Below the pieces are notes generated by a model. The model searched no databases and was not told where the DNA came from. It was given only the letters and a program-made list of their open reading frames with translations. Of a DNA stretch of 64,000 bases, positions 38,101-43,686 are shown piece by piece. The stretch lies in contig NZ_JAADJT010000001.1 of NCBI RefSeq assembly GCF_011090165.1, positions 954,146 to 1,018,145 on the forward strand. Direction: 5' to 3'. The position numbers were made by a program, and so were the translations under genes. Every line of letters starts with the position of its first letter. Position 1 is the first letter of the stretch. This stretch comes from Duganella aceris. GTDB lineage: Bacteria > Pseudomonadota > Gammaproteobacteria > Burkholderiales > Burkholderiaceae_D.

Positions 38101-39212
38101 ATCTGAAGGACGGCAAGGTGGTGGGCCAGCACCAGATGGCGCTGACCGGCGCCGGCGCGATGGAGGCGCTGCAGGCGGCGGAGCTGAACCACGACGTCGC
38201 GCAACTGGGCTTCAGCGCCGCCGGCGCCACCCATCTGCAGGATCTGTCGCTGCTGTACCACGCGGCCTTCCAGCGCGCGCCGGACCTGGTGGGCTTGAGC
38301 TTCTGGAGCACCAAGGACATGACGGTGCAGCAGCTGGCCGAAGGCTTCCTGGTGGCGCCGGAGGCGCGCGCCGGCCTGATGACCTTGTCGAATCAGGACT
38401 ACGTCGCCGCGCTGCTGCAGAACAGCGTCGGCAGGGCCGCCACCGCTGCCGAATCGGCGAACTGGGTGGCCAAGCTGGACGCCGCCGCGCCGGGCGACCT
38501 GACCACGCGCGCCGGCGTGTTCGCCGACATCGCGCTGAGCGCCGAGCACAAGGCGCTGTGGGTCACCGCCGACGGCGTGACGCTGGGCGGCGAGCTGCTG
38601 ACGCAGGAGCAGGGCTGGATCGCCAACTCCGGCGACGACCGTCTCGACGGCGGCGCCGGCTCCGACCTGCTGGTCGGCGGCGACGGCGTCGACACCGTGG
38701 TCTACGCCGGCGCGGCTTCCGGCTACAGCATGAGCTTGAGCGCCGCCGGCGATGTGATGATCGTCGAGCCGGACGGCGCCCGCGATACCGTGCGCCTGAT
38801 CGAGCGCGGCGAATTCAACGGCGCGACGCTGGACCTGGGCTTCACCCAGGCCGGCAAGGCCACGCTGCAGGAAATCGGCATGCTGTACCAGCTGACGCTG
38901 GACCGCGCCGGCGACTTTTCCGGCTTCGGGCACTGGGTCGACAGCGGCGCGCACGGCAGCGACCTGGCGCGCGGCTTCATCGAATCGGCGGAGTTCAGCC
39001 AGCGCTACGGCGCGATGGACGACGCGGCCTTCGTCAACCTGCTGTACCAGAACGCGACCCAGCACGACGCCGGCGCCACCGCGCTGGCGCAGTGGGACGT
39101 GTACCTGGACAGCCATAGCCGCGCCGACCTGGTGGCGCTGCTGGCGGTGGATGCCACCTTGGTAGGCACCCAATTCGGCACCAGCGGCTTGAATTTGATC
39201 GGCAGCTTGTAG
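26166..39212 (+). CDS. Giant modular Ig-like/RTX surface or secreted protein
   Basis: About 4,348 residues. ATG 26166 has GGGGTGG five bases upstream; ATG 26151 is an alternative. There is no Sec signal. The N-terminus is a DUF4347 domain (about 26190-26670; VLFIDAGVADAQQLIAG, IQIVSHGEAGRLQLG), common on very large RTX and adhesin proteins. Less regular beta-domains follow to 28.7 kb. Next come 10 'SADTG...VSLDNGATW...LQVRV.DAAGNHG' modules and 18 Big_12-like 'KAGETATISFTFSEAP.GF...GGTLSG...NPLVYTAVFTP' modules. The C-terminus has RTX nonapeptides (37905-38075 and 38630-38710) and two DUF4214 domains (38233-38560 and 38863-39180). RTX repeats and the absent signal peptide point to type I secretion. 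Adhesin or biofilm matrix is the likely role. No transporter is adjacent. Confidence 0.9.
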   Translation: MSKQESTYRSVLFIDAGVADAQQLIAGAADDVLVVKLAAWRDGVEQIADVLRRHQGLDSIQIVSHGEAGRLQLGTATLDQAHLDHYAAALNEWGGALRDGGDLLIYGCDVAQGTLGTAFVDALALASGADVAASTDLTGAHGNWDLEYSTGVIQAASAIGAAAQQGYAGDLGLVNNGVNGTITFNTASDVVLLNASGLAAGAVVHVDNVASSGLDLYAQSSNGGGVTVLNANGNSLIGLPLSDDRLTVNGSLLSWVNYVDLRANSGVFDMVSLKLGSGGLLGNLLGTVVYTVYALDANYQPTGVGVSLLSLVINEYGLLNFASMANFKGIYGVRIVNPLGLEVGIDDVTIANARPANSVTSAAYDAGAGVLTISATGINSGDAIDPGKFTVTGQGGATYTLTSPVVSAASATSVSITLNAADKLAIGGILNKNGAAGVDGTSFNLAAAANWDGNLSGGQDLTGNPITVSNVQLPTITSASYNATTHVLTVSGSNLVGVSGAANDITVAALSLRGEGGVSRALSTTGNVEVSSATSFSVTLSGADIAAVELLLNKSGTQSAGGTTYLLSAGDDWNSSIGNTSIAVSGALVVVGNVANSAPTITGAAAAGVGDNATLQPFGNVTVADINGDNVSMTISYNGANGTLSGGGLSGSAGSYTLSAATPAALTAQLKALVFTPTANQAAVGVGVNTTFTLTATDSNGAASAANSSTVITATSVNDAPQFSGTAAGQGMAAGGSVHPFGAVVLSDPDVGASVIVTITPDSAAKGAFTPASLSASGFSTVDGGVTYTHAAAAPGAAQAALQALVYQSTAGMNATTTFTVSINDGSVIVSNSATSVVSATSSATVALTVAFSNDSGVSNSDLITKFAAQTISGTLSAGLAAGESVQVSLDNGATWSTASAGVGASSWQLAGQTLSGAGTLQVRVTNIGGSGTPLSVGYALDTTAPTTTGASVAFSADTGASPTDLVTRTAAQNISGTLSANLAASEHVEVSLDNGATWSTASGSAGSNAWALAGQTISGANTLQVRVVDAAGNAGAATSSAYALDTSAPSVSLSSNVGVLKSGESALITVTFSEAPSGLALGDFSATGGTLANLVATANPNVYTVEFTPNAGLSGLLGSVALTAGSYTDLAGNNGGGATSANISITTLGPSVLITSDAATLKTGETAHITFTFSSVPVGFAANDVSVSGGALSGLAVTANPLVYTALFTPGANVSANATISVAGGSYTDVPGNQGGGASSLPIAVDTKAPTLAITSDLAAVHSGDVANITFTFSELPLGFTSGDIVTTGGTLSGFTVGANPLVYTAVFTPDAGVAGAAASITVTGGGYTDLAGNAGIAGATPSISIDTLAPTVVASTVAFSADTGASNTDLVTRTAAQTVSGTLNAALSAGEVVQVSLDHGQTWVNASAAVGATTWSLGGRMLAGSDTLQVRVNDAVGNHGAVFSAAYVLDTTAPTVTLSSNAAALRAGQSANLTFTFSEAPSNFSTASLDVAGGSVGGLAATGDPLVYTAVFTPTAGQSGINATVAVKAAGYADLAGNNGQASATVPIAVNTALPTLAITSNAAALKSGETAQISFTFSQTPSGFDASDITVANGALSGLTATANPLVYTALFTPAAGLASGAATISVAAASYNDVFGNSGGGGSMLPIGIDTLAPSVAISSSAGAVKAGETAVISFTFSETPVGFTAGDIVTTGGTLSGLAVSANPLVYTALFTPTAGLQNTSASITIAGGAYTDLAGNGATASSTPSLSIDTQAPTAVANLVLFSADNGGSATDLVTNVAAQTISGTLASALGAGEIVEVSLNNGASWSSASVGAGNSWTLAGQTLSASNVLQVRVSDAAGNHGAAYAVGYVLDTQAPTAVVTSSAAALKAGETATISFTFSEAPVGFSVADLSVNGGTLSGFAASANPLVYTAVFTPTAGVDGGSGVVSITAGGYTDLAGNAGAGATLPAIAIDTQAPATSGASVVFSSDSGSAGDLVTNVAAQNLSGTVSANLQAGEVVEVSLNNGASWIAASAATGGNAWSLAGQTLASGAGQQVQVRVSDAAGNHGAAYGAGYTLDQAAPTLSIASSKAVLNSADAPLITFTFSEAPVGFDATDITVGGGALSGFTATANPLVYTAVFTPQAGQAAGVGTIAVAAGAYADLAGNAGLAAAVTPLSYATVAPGLAISSSSSALKAGETATISFKFSAAPVGFAADDIVVSGGTLSGLAATADPLVYSAVFTPSAGLAAGNAAISVASGLFTDAQLNAGVGGSMAPIHIDTVAPTLTIASSAAALNGAGTALITFSFSEAPAVFSLGDIAVSNGALSGLTQTANPLVYTAVFTPAANVAAGNAVISVAAGAYADLAGNGGLAGAPPSISVDTLAPALVGGSVLFSADTGSSNTDLITRTAAQTIGGTLSGGVLAAGDVVEVSLNNGVDWIAATGAGNGWSLTGQTLSGSGTLQVRVSDAAGNHGAVSSHAYVLDTTAPTVTVGSDLASLRTGQSATISFTFSEAPAGFALGDLIASGGTLSGFTATANPLVYTVLLTPTPGYTGAASVTLGNNLYADAAGNTGSGGATPSISVDTLAPSLSIVSSASALKIGETATITFTFSDAPLGFSLADISAANGTLSGLAASADPLVYTATFTPTAGTASASTTISVAAGLYTDLAGNPGAVASSGAIAIDTLAPATTGATVAFSADNGASGSDLVTNALSQVISGTLSAPLAAGEQVQVSLDNGAHWLPALASAGSNLWALSPQLLSGSGTLQVRVADAAGNTGAAFSAGYVLDLVAPTMTVTSSAAAVKAGEAATLTFTFSEAPSGFTQADLVPLNGTLSGFAVGADPRVYTALFTPNAGLGGALAGVTLAAGLYTDVAGNAGAAVASPLIAVDTAPPALLITSSAANLKIGELATITFTFSEAPLGFTGADVAVTGGTLSGFGLTANPLVYTALFTPTPGVAGGSASITVGGGSYLDAAGNAGLAAAVAPIAFSTLAPTTGGATVVFSADTGASPTDLLTNNPLQTISGTVNANLAAGEIVEVSFDNGVSWTSAVSAPGANGWSLAPMLLSGSGTLQVRVTDAANNHGAATTLAFVLDTLAPGVAITSSAATLKAGDSATLTFTFSEAPQGFVDTDLVLAGGTLSGFAASANPRVYTAVFTPTPGYSGAAGVLLPAGAYTDAAGNLGVGASGPAISIDAQPPTLVITSSSAALKAGDTALISFTFSEAPLGFAVGDVTVGGGTLSGFTVSANPLVYTAVFTPTAGLAAGAAVISVAANVYGDAAGNSGGAGGSPSVAIDTLAPAAVSGTPSFSADTGSSGTDLVTSTAAQIVSGTLSAPMAAGDTVMVSFDDGANWIQAVTSVGASSWSLGHTLSGSGVLRVRVLDAAGNHSADTATAYAFDQSVPTVIISSNMATANGVTPAIISFTFSEAPTGFGAGDVVVAGGTLGPITASANPLVYTATFTPTSGVASGSATISVTGGYADAAGNNGSAGTIPSLQIDTVAPTATAGGVQLLNDSGTSGDLITNNPSQDVSGTLSAPLAAGDVVQVSLNNGASWATASVSGTSWTLAGVTLAGSGTLLVRVADAAGNASTASATPFVVDTQAPTVTISSSNAALSAGQSAVLTLTLSDAGVLTLADVIVSGGTLSNFSGSGTSYTVTLTPAADSTVPVSVSVAGHLFSDAAGNANVAATPLVLAVNTTPPQAGTPTLVDGVQIRTLDGIDARTGLATRAFSVPVVTSTRPEDTSTEHATLADIPIGIAPNAQGVGTTLTVSLPVGVGFEASGPASLLSGGMALTDLIGRIDDHTAAGQATQAMMESQARQYLAGLDAAVQQQHATLTLNAAGVADGATILVNGDALAPSGGPRQGDLAPGATSIELVVDARLLPPGIGLQMDHIDFAAIIGTATVSGGAGKNFIIGDGAAQHIVLTTGSDDDTLFGNDGDDVLGSAAGNDHLDGGNGNDILFAGRGNDVLAGGAGGDVLQGGRSDSGQWQFYLKDGKVVGQHQMALTGAGAMEALQAAELNHDVAQLGFSAAGATHLQDLSLLYHAAFQRAPDLVGLSFWSTKDMTVQQLAEGFLVAPEARAGLMTLSNQDYVAALLQNSVGRAATAAESANWVAKLDAAAPGDLTTRAGVFADIALSAEHKALWVTADGVTLGGELLTQEQGWIANSGDDRLDGGAGSDLLVGGDGVDTVVYAGAASGYSMSLSAAGDVMIVEPDGARDTVRLIERGEFNGATLDLGFTQAGKATLQEIGMLYQLTLDRAGDFSGFGHWVDSGAHGSDLARGFIESAEFSQRYGAMDDAAFVNLLYQNATQHDAGATALAQWDVYLDSHSRADLVALLAVDATLVGTQFGTSGLNLIGSL
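28700..37220 (+). repeat. Array of 28 Ig-like modules within the giant gene
   Basis: Two module types alternate over 8.5 kb. Type A has 10 copies, each about 100 codons, with core VSLDNGATW and LQVRVSDAAGNHGA. Type B has 18 copies, each about 95-100 codons, with core ITFTFSEAPxGF and NPLVYTAVFTPTAG. The order is A A B B B A BBB A B A BBB A BB A BB A BB A B A B. Near-identical DNA stretches recur (for example the codons for NPLVYTA), so recombination between copies is plausible and short-read assembly here is risky. Confidence 0.85.
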
Positions 39213-39344
39213 GATGCCATTCTGCGCGAGGTGAAAATGGTTTTGCTGTGAGCGGGGACGTACAGTGCGGTAGAGAACAGATGCATAATCGGCGCGTATG
39301 CCTACCGGGAGTGCGTCATCTTAGCCTTCTCCACCACCGAGCAA

Positions 39345-40142
39345 GTGCGGCCCACCATCCTGATCGTCGACGACGAGCGGGAGGAGTTGCGCTTTTTGAC
39401 GGATCTGCTGCGCCGGCAGCAGTATCACGTCTATAGCGCCTGCGACGGCAACGCCGGCTACCAGAGCGCGCTGGCGATGCGGCCCGACCTGATCCTGCTC
39501 GATGTCCGCATGCCGGGGCTGGACGGTTTCGCCGCCTGCCGCCTGCTCAAGGCCAATCCGATCACCCAGGCGATACCCGTGATCTTCCTCAGCGCGCTGG
39601 ACGAGCCGGACGAGCGGGTGGCCGGGCTGGCGATGGGGGGCGTCGACTTCGTCGCCAAGCCCTACCACCCGGCCGAAGTCTTCGCCAGGGTGCGCATCCA
39701 CCTGGAGCTGGCCAACATGCGGCGCCCGGCGGCGGCATCGTCCTCCGCCTCGGCGGCGCCGGTGGCGCCGGACGCGGCGCCGTCCCGGGTCGCGCCGCAT
39801 CCGGACGAAGTGCTGGCCACCGCCGCGATGCGGCTGATCGACGACAACCTGTCGGCGTCGCTGACGCTGGCCGGCATCGCGCGCGCGCTGGGCACCCATG
39901 AAAAGCGCTTGTCGCAGGCGTTTCGCCAGCACGCCGGCATGACGGTGTTCGCCTATCTCGGCGAGGCGCGCATCGCGCGCGGGCGCCAGCTGCTGGCCGA
40001 CACCGACATGAGCGTGCAGCAGGTCGCCGAGAAGACCGGCTTCAGCAGCGCGGCCAACTTCGCCACCGCCTTCCGCGAACACGTCGACGCCACGCCGACC
40101 GCCTATCGCCTGGCGGCGCGGCAGGTCAGCGGCATTTCATGA
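39345..40142 (+). CDS. Response regulator with AraC-type DNA-binding domain
   Basis: 265 residues. The receiver domain (1-125) has acidic pair Asp9/Asp10, phosphoacceptor Asp53 in LILLDVRMPGLDG, and Lys in FVAKPYHP. An alanine/serine-rich linker (about 128-155) leads to an AraC/XylS helix-turn-helix pair (SLTLAGIARALGTHEKRLSQ and MSVQQVAEKTGFSSAANFAT). The GTG start at 39345 is the only convenient initiator after the in-frame TTA codon region; it lacks a clear ribosome-binding site, so the start may be wrong. It overlaps the next gene by four bases (ATGA). Lying directly after the giant gene, it is a reasonable candidate regulator of it. That is inference from position. Confidence 0.88.
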   Translation: MRPTILIVDDEREELRFLTDLLRRQQYHVYSACDGNAGYQSALAMRPDLILLDVRMPGLDGFAACRLLKANPITQAIPVIFLSALDEPDERVAGLAMGGVDFVAKPYHPAEVFARVRIHLELANMRRPAAASSSASAAPVAPDAAPSRVAPHPDEVLATAAMRLIDDNLSASLTLAGIARALGTHEKRLSQAFRQHAGMTVFAYLGEARIARGRQLLADTDMSVQQVAEKTGFSSAANFATAFREHVDATPTAYRLAARQVSGIS

Positions 40143-41170
40143 GCGGTGCGGCGGACGACGCCGCACGTGTCCGCGCCCGCCTGCTGGCCTTGTTGAATCA
40201 CGACCTGCGCGCGCCGCTGGCGCGCATCGCCACCCAAGCCGCCGGGTCGGCGCCCGATCCGCGCGCCATCGAAAGCGCCGCGCGACGCCAGCTGGAATGG
40301 CTGGCCGATTTGCAGGATTGCGCCCGCTATGAATTGCAGCCGCCCGAGCTGACCCCGGCGCCGGCCTACCTGCACGCGCTGCTGCGGCACACCGCGCACG
40401 ACGACGCGGCGCTGCAGGCCTTGCCGGCGCTGGCGGTGCTCGATGCGCGCCTGCTGGCGCACACGCTGCGCAAACTGCACCAGCACGCCGTGCGCATGGC
40501 CGACGCCATGCCTGCGGCGGCCAGCGTGCGCCCTTTGGCGCTGCGCGTGACAGCGGTCCCCGGCGCGGTGACGCTGCGCTTCGGCACCGGCACCTGCGCC
40601 GCCACCCACGACGACAACGACAACAACGACGACAACGACAACGACGACAACGACGCATGGCGCGACGTCGCCGCCTCGCTGGCCGGCGACGCCATCGATC
40701 CCGGCCTGATGCTGGCCGCGCATCTGGTGCGCGCGATGGACGGCCGCTTGCAGCAAGCCGGCGACAGCCTGCGCTTCCAGATCACGGTCCCGCTGGCGCA
40801 GGAACACGACGCGATGCCGCCGGCGCCGCGCTTCGATCCGCCCGAACCCTTTGGCGACGGCCGCACGGTGCTGCTGCTGGAACCGCACGGCCCGATGCAC
40901 GACTACCTGCTGGAAATACTGGAGAGCGCCGCGTTCGACGTGCTGAGCGAAGCCGGCGCGGGCCGCCCGGCGCTGGTGCTGTGCGCGAATGAAAACGTAT
41001 GGAATGAAGTAGCGCACGAGGATGGGCCGCCGGTGCTGCTGCACGCGATGCTGCCGCCGCAGCGGCCGCAGGACTTCGCCTGCGTGCTGTACAAGCCCGC
41101 GCCGCCGGAGGTGCTGCTGAACGCGCTGCGCCGCCTGCTGGCGGTCAGCGCGCCAGGCGTCCGCCGCTGA
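40139..41170 (+). CDS. Histidine-kinase-like protein lacking a recognisable ATP-binding core
   Basis: 343 residues, starting in the ATGA overlap with the AraC-type regulator. The N-terminus carries a HisKA-like dimerisation motif (LLALLNHDLRAPLARIAT, candidate His21). The following region should hold a HATPase_c domain, but I see no N-box, no DxGxG and no G2 box. In its place is an Asp/Asn run (about residues 161-175). The last ~110 residues resemble a degenerate receiver (RTVLLLEPHGPMHDYLLEIL, CVLYKPAPPEVLLNALRRLL) without a phosphoacceptor in the expected context. No membrane helices are evident. It may be a pseudokinase or phosphotransfer partner. Its 3' end overlaps prmC, convergently, by 26 bases. 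Confidence 0.75.
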   Translation: MSGAADDAARVRARLLALLNHDLRAPLARIATQAAGSAPDPRAIESAARRQLEWLADLQDCARYELQPPELTPAPAYLHALLRHTAHDDAALQALPALAVLDARLLAHTLRKLHQHAVRMADAMPAAASVRPLALRVTAVPGAVTLRFGTGTCAATHDDNDNNDDNDNDDNDAWRDVAASLAGDAIDPGLMLAAHLVRAMDGRLQQAGDSLRFQITVPLAQEHDAMPPAPRFDPPEPFGDGRTVLLLEPHGPMHDYLLEILESAAFDVLSEAGAGRPALVLCANENVWNEVAHEDGPPVLLHAMLPPQRPQDFACVLYKPAPPEVLLNALRRLLAVSAPGVRR

Positions 41171-41993
41171 CCCGCTCGATGCCCGCCAGATCGCACCAGC
41201 TTTGCACCTCGGCATAGCCGGCATCGGCCAGCAGCGCGCGCACGGCGGCCGACTGATCGTAGCCGTGCTCCATCAACAGCCAGCCCTGCGGCCGCAAATG
41301 GGGCGGCGCGCCGGCGACGATGGTGCGCAGCGCCGACAGGCCGTCGGCATGATCGGTCAACGCCTCGACCGGCTCGAAACGCAGATCGCCCTCGGACAAA
41401 TGCCGGTCGCCGCTGGCGATATACGGCGGATTGGAAGCGATGACGTCGAACCGCGCCACGCCGCCGGCTTCCAGCGCCGCATACCAGTCGCTGTGCAGGA
41501 AATCGACGCGCGCCCCGTTGTTGGCCGCGTTGCGCTTTGCCACCGCCAGCGCCTCCGGGCTGACATCGAGCGCGGTGACGTCGGCGTCGCGCCGCGTGTG
41601 CGCCAGCGCCACCGCGATGGCGCCGCTGCCGGTGCCCATGTCGAGCACCCGGCCTTGCGGCGGCAGGCGTTCCAGCGTCAGCTCCACCAGCAGCTCGGTG
41701 TCGGGACGCGGAATCAGCACCGCGCCGTCGACCTCGAACGGCAGGCCGAAAAATTCGCGCCGGCCGACGATGTAGGCGACCGGTTCGCCGGCGATGCGGC
41801 GCCGCACCAGCGCCGCGAAGCGCTGCGCCTCGTCGTCGTCCAGCACGCGTTCCGACTGCGTGATCAGGCCGACGCGCGACAGCGCCAGCGCGTGGCACAG
41901 CAGCACGCGGTTGTCCAGCGGATCGAGCAGCGACTGCACCTGCAGGGCGCCGATGCTGACGCCCGCCGTGATGGCGTCGGCGTCGGCGATCAT
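41145..41993 (-). CDS. prmC: Peptide chain release factor N5-glutamine methyltransferase
   Basis: 282 residues from ATG 41993, which overlaps the dsbB stop by four bases. It methylates the glutamine of the GGQ motif in RF1 and RF2. The Rossmann fold has SAM motif DMGTGSGAIAVALA, acidic motif ALDVSPEAL, and the diagnostic NPPY tetrapeptide in IASNPPYIASG. The N-terminal helical domain includes YIVGRREFFGLPFEVDGAVL and the IPRPDTELLVE segment. Its substrate gene, prfA, lies two genes upstream in the same direction. Confidence 0.95.
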   Translation of the reverse strand: MIADADAITAGVSIGALQVQSLLDPLDNRVLLCHALALSRVGLITQSERVLDDDEAQRFAALVRRRIAGEPVAYIVGRREFFGLPFEVDGAVLIPRPDTELLVELTLERLPPQGRVLDMGTGSGAIAVALAHTRRDADVTALDVSPEALAVAKRNAANNGARVDFLHSDWYAALEAGGVARFDVIASNPPYIASGDRHLSEGDLRFEPVEALTDHADGLSALRTIVAGAPPHLRPQGWLLMEHGYDQSAAVRALLADAGYAEVQSWCDLAGIERVSGGRLAR

Positions 41994-42460
41994 CGGCGCG
42001 TGCGGCGGATCAGCAACCAGCCCAGCGACAGCGTGAACAGGCCGAACCACAGGAACGACCACTGCGGAATCGACAGGCCGAACCACGGCGCCAGCGCGTC
42101 CTCGCACAGGCCGTCGGCCTGGAACAGGAACGGCAGGTAGGTCGCGGTCGGGATCTTGTTGAGGAAGGTTTCCACCGGATCGATGCCGCACGACAGGCCC
42201 GGATGGGCCAGGATGTACAGGTGCTTGCCGGCGGTGAACAGGCCGCCCAGCGCGGCCAGCAGGCCGAGGCCCGCGCCGACCTTCGGCTTGCCGTAGGCGC
42301 CGATCAGCGCGCATACGCCGATGGCGATGAACAGGTAGCGCTGGATCACGCACAGCGGGCAAGGCAGCATGTCCAGCCCGTGCTGCAAATACAGGGCGAC
42401 GCCGATCAGGCCGAAGCTGGCGATGGCGATGGACAACAGCAGGGAGCGTGTATGTATCAT
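41990..42460 (-). CDS. dsbB: Disulfide bond formation protein DsbB
   Basis: 156 residues from MIHTRSLLLSIAIASFG; an 18-residue upstream extension has no membrane character. It is a four-helix inner-membrane quinone reductase that reoxidises DsbA. The first periplasmic cysteine pair is in LPCPLCVIQRYLF and the second pair is in GLSCGIDP and DGLCEDAL, both in family positions. Helices are near residues 8-26, 41-60, 64-83 and 138-155. It sits between prfA and prmC on the same strand, translationally coupled to prmC. Confidence 0.93.
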   Translation of the reverse strand: MIHTRSLLLSIAIASFGLIGVALYLQHGLDMLPCPLCVIQRYLFIAIGVCALIGAYGKPKVGAGLGLLAALGGLFTAGKHLYILAHPGLSCGIDPVETFLNKIPTATYLPFLFQADGLCEDALAPWFGLSIPQWSFLWFGLFTLSLGWLLIRRTRR

Positions 42461-42543
42461 GGTGATCCGTTCAGGTGCGGGGAGCGAGATGGCGGTAGCG
42501 GGCAATTTTCGCACAAAGTTGTCATTGCAACCTTAGAGCGCTC

Positions 42544-43620
42544 TTAATCGCCCAGCGCCGCCAGCAACTCGGCCTGGTGCTCGGCCGCCAGCGCGTTGGT
42601 CAGCTCGGTCAGGTCGCCGTCCATGATGAAGTCCAGCTTGTACAAGGTCAGGTTGATGCGGTGGTCGGTCATGCGGCCCTGCGGGAAGTTGTAGGTGCGG
42701 ATGCGTTCGCTGCGGTCGCCCGAACCGATCAGGCTCTTGCGCGTGGCCGCCTCCTTCGACTGCTGCTCGCGCAGCTGCACGTCCTTGATGCGCGCCGCCA
42801 GCACCTTCATCGCCTGCGCCTTGTTCTTGTGCTGCGAGCGGTCGTCCTGGCACTCGACCACGATGCCGGTCGGCAGGTGGGTGATGCGGACGGCGGAATC
42901 GGTCTTGTTGATGTGCTGGCCGCCGGCGCCGGAGGCGCGGTAGGTGTCGATGCGCAGCTCGGCCGGATTGATGTTGACGTCCTCGACCTCGTCCGCCTCC
43001 GGCATCACCGCCACCGTGCAGGCCGAGGTGTGGATGCGGCCCTGGGTCTCGGTGGCCGGCACGCGCTGCACGCGGTGGCCGCCGGATTCGAACTTCAGCT
43101 TCGAGTACACGCTGTTGCCGATCAGGCGCACGATCACCTCGCGGTAGCCGCCCAGGTCCGACGCCGATTCCGACACCACCTCCACCTGCCAGCGATTGCG
43201 CTCGGCGAAGCGGGTGTACATGCGCAGCAGGTCGCCCGCGAATAAAGCCGATTCGTCGCCGCCGGTGCCGGCGCGGATTTCCAGGAAGATGTTGCGCTCG
43301 TCGTTGGCATCCTTCGGCAGCAGCATCTTCTGCAGTTCGATTTCCAGTTCCGCCAGGCGCGTCTTGGCCGCCTCGATCTCGTCCTGGGCGAAGTCCTTCA
43401 TCTCCGGATCGGCCAGCATCTGCTGCGCCGCGTCCAGGTCGCCCAGCGCGTCCTGGTAGGACTTGTACAGCGCCACCAGCGGACCGAGTTCGGCGTGCTC
43501 GCGGGTCATCTTGCGGTAGGCGTCCATATTGCTGGTCGCGCCTTCGGACATCAGCAATTCATCGAGTTCGACCAGGCGGTTCGCCAATTGGTCGAGTTTG
43601 GCCAGCATGGATGGTTTCAT
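42544..43620 (-). CDS. prfA: Peptide chain release factor 1
   Basis: 358 residues, the normal RF1 length. It recognises UAA and UAG in the ribosomal A site and triggers peptide release. The codon-recognition PAT motif is in [11 protein letters not shown] and the catalytic GGQ in [18 protein letters not shown]. The start [23 protein letters not shown] is typical. It lies 66 bases behind hemA, as in many proteobacteria. The glutamine of GGQ is the target of PrmC encoded downstream. Confidence 0.97.
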   Translation of the reverse strand: MKPSMLAKLDQLANRLVELDELLMSEGATSNMDAYRKMTREHAELGPLVALYKSYQDALGDLDAAQQMLADPEMKDFAQDEIEAAKTRLAELEIELQKMLLPKDANDERNIFLEIRAGTGGDESALFAGDLLRMYTRFAERNRWQVEVVSESASDLGGYREVIVRLIGNSVYSKLKFESGGHRVQRVPATETQGRIHTSACTVAVMPEADEVEDVNINPAELRIDTYRASGAGGQHINKTDSAVRITHLPTGIVVECQDDRSQHKNKAQAMKVLAARIKDVQLREQQSKEAATRKSLIGSGDRSERIRTYNFPQGRMTDHRINLTLYKLDFIMDGDLTELTNALAAEHQAELLAALGD

Positions 43621-43686
43621 AGCGTATTCTTTGAGAGGTGTGACAAGCGCCGCGCGGAGGGCGGCATCGGAACGGCGGAGGTGCCG

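Noticed and set aside
26199..39173. Very long open frames antisense to the giant gene (over 3,000 and 1,000 codons)
   Set aside because: They mirror the repeat modules in the complementary strand of GC-rich codons, give Arg/Gly/Gln/Ala-rich sequence without recognisable domains, and have no ribosome-binding site. The plus strand has clear Ig-like, RTX and DUF domains.
40600..40660. CRISPR-like or coding microsatellite interpretation of the GAC/AAC run
   Set aside because: There are no regular spacers. It is a simple codon repeat inside an open gene.
41994..42362. N-terminal extension of PrmC through the dsbB region
   Set aside because: The extension is the shadow of dsbB in another frame. 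The ATGA overlap at 41990-41993 gives the proper start.
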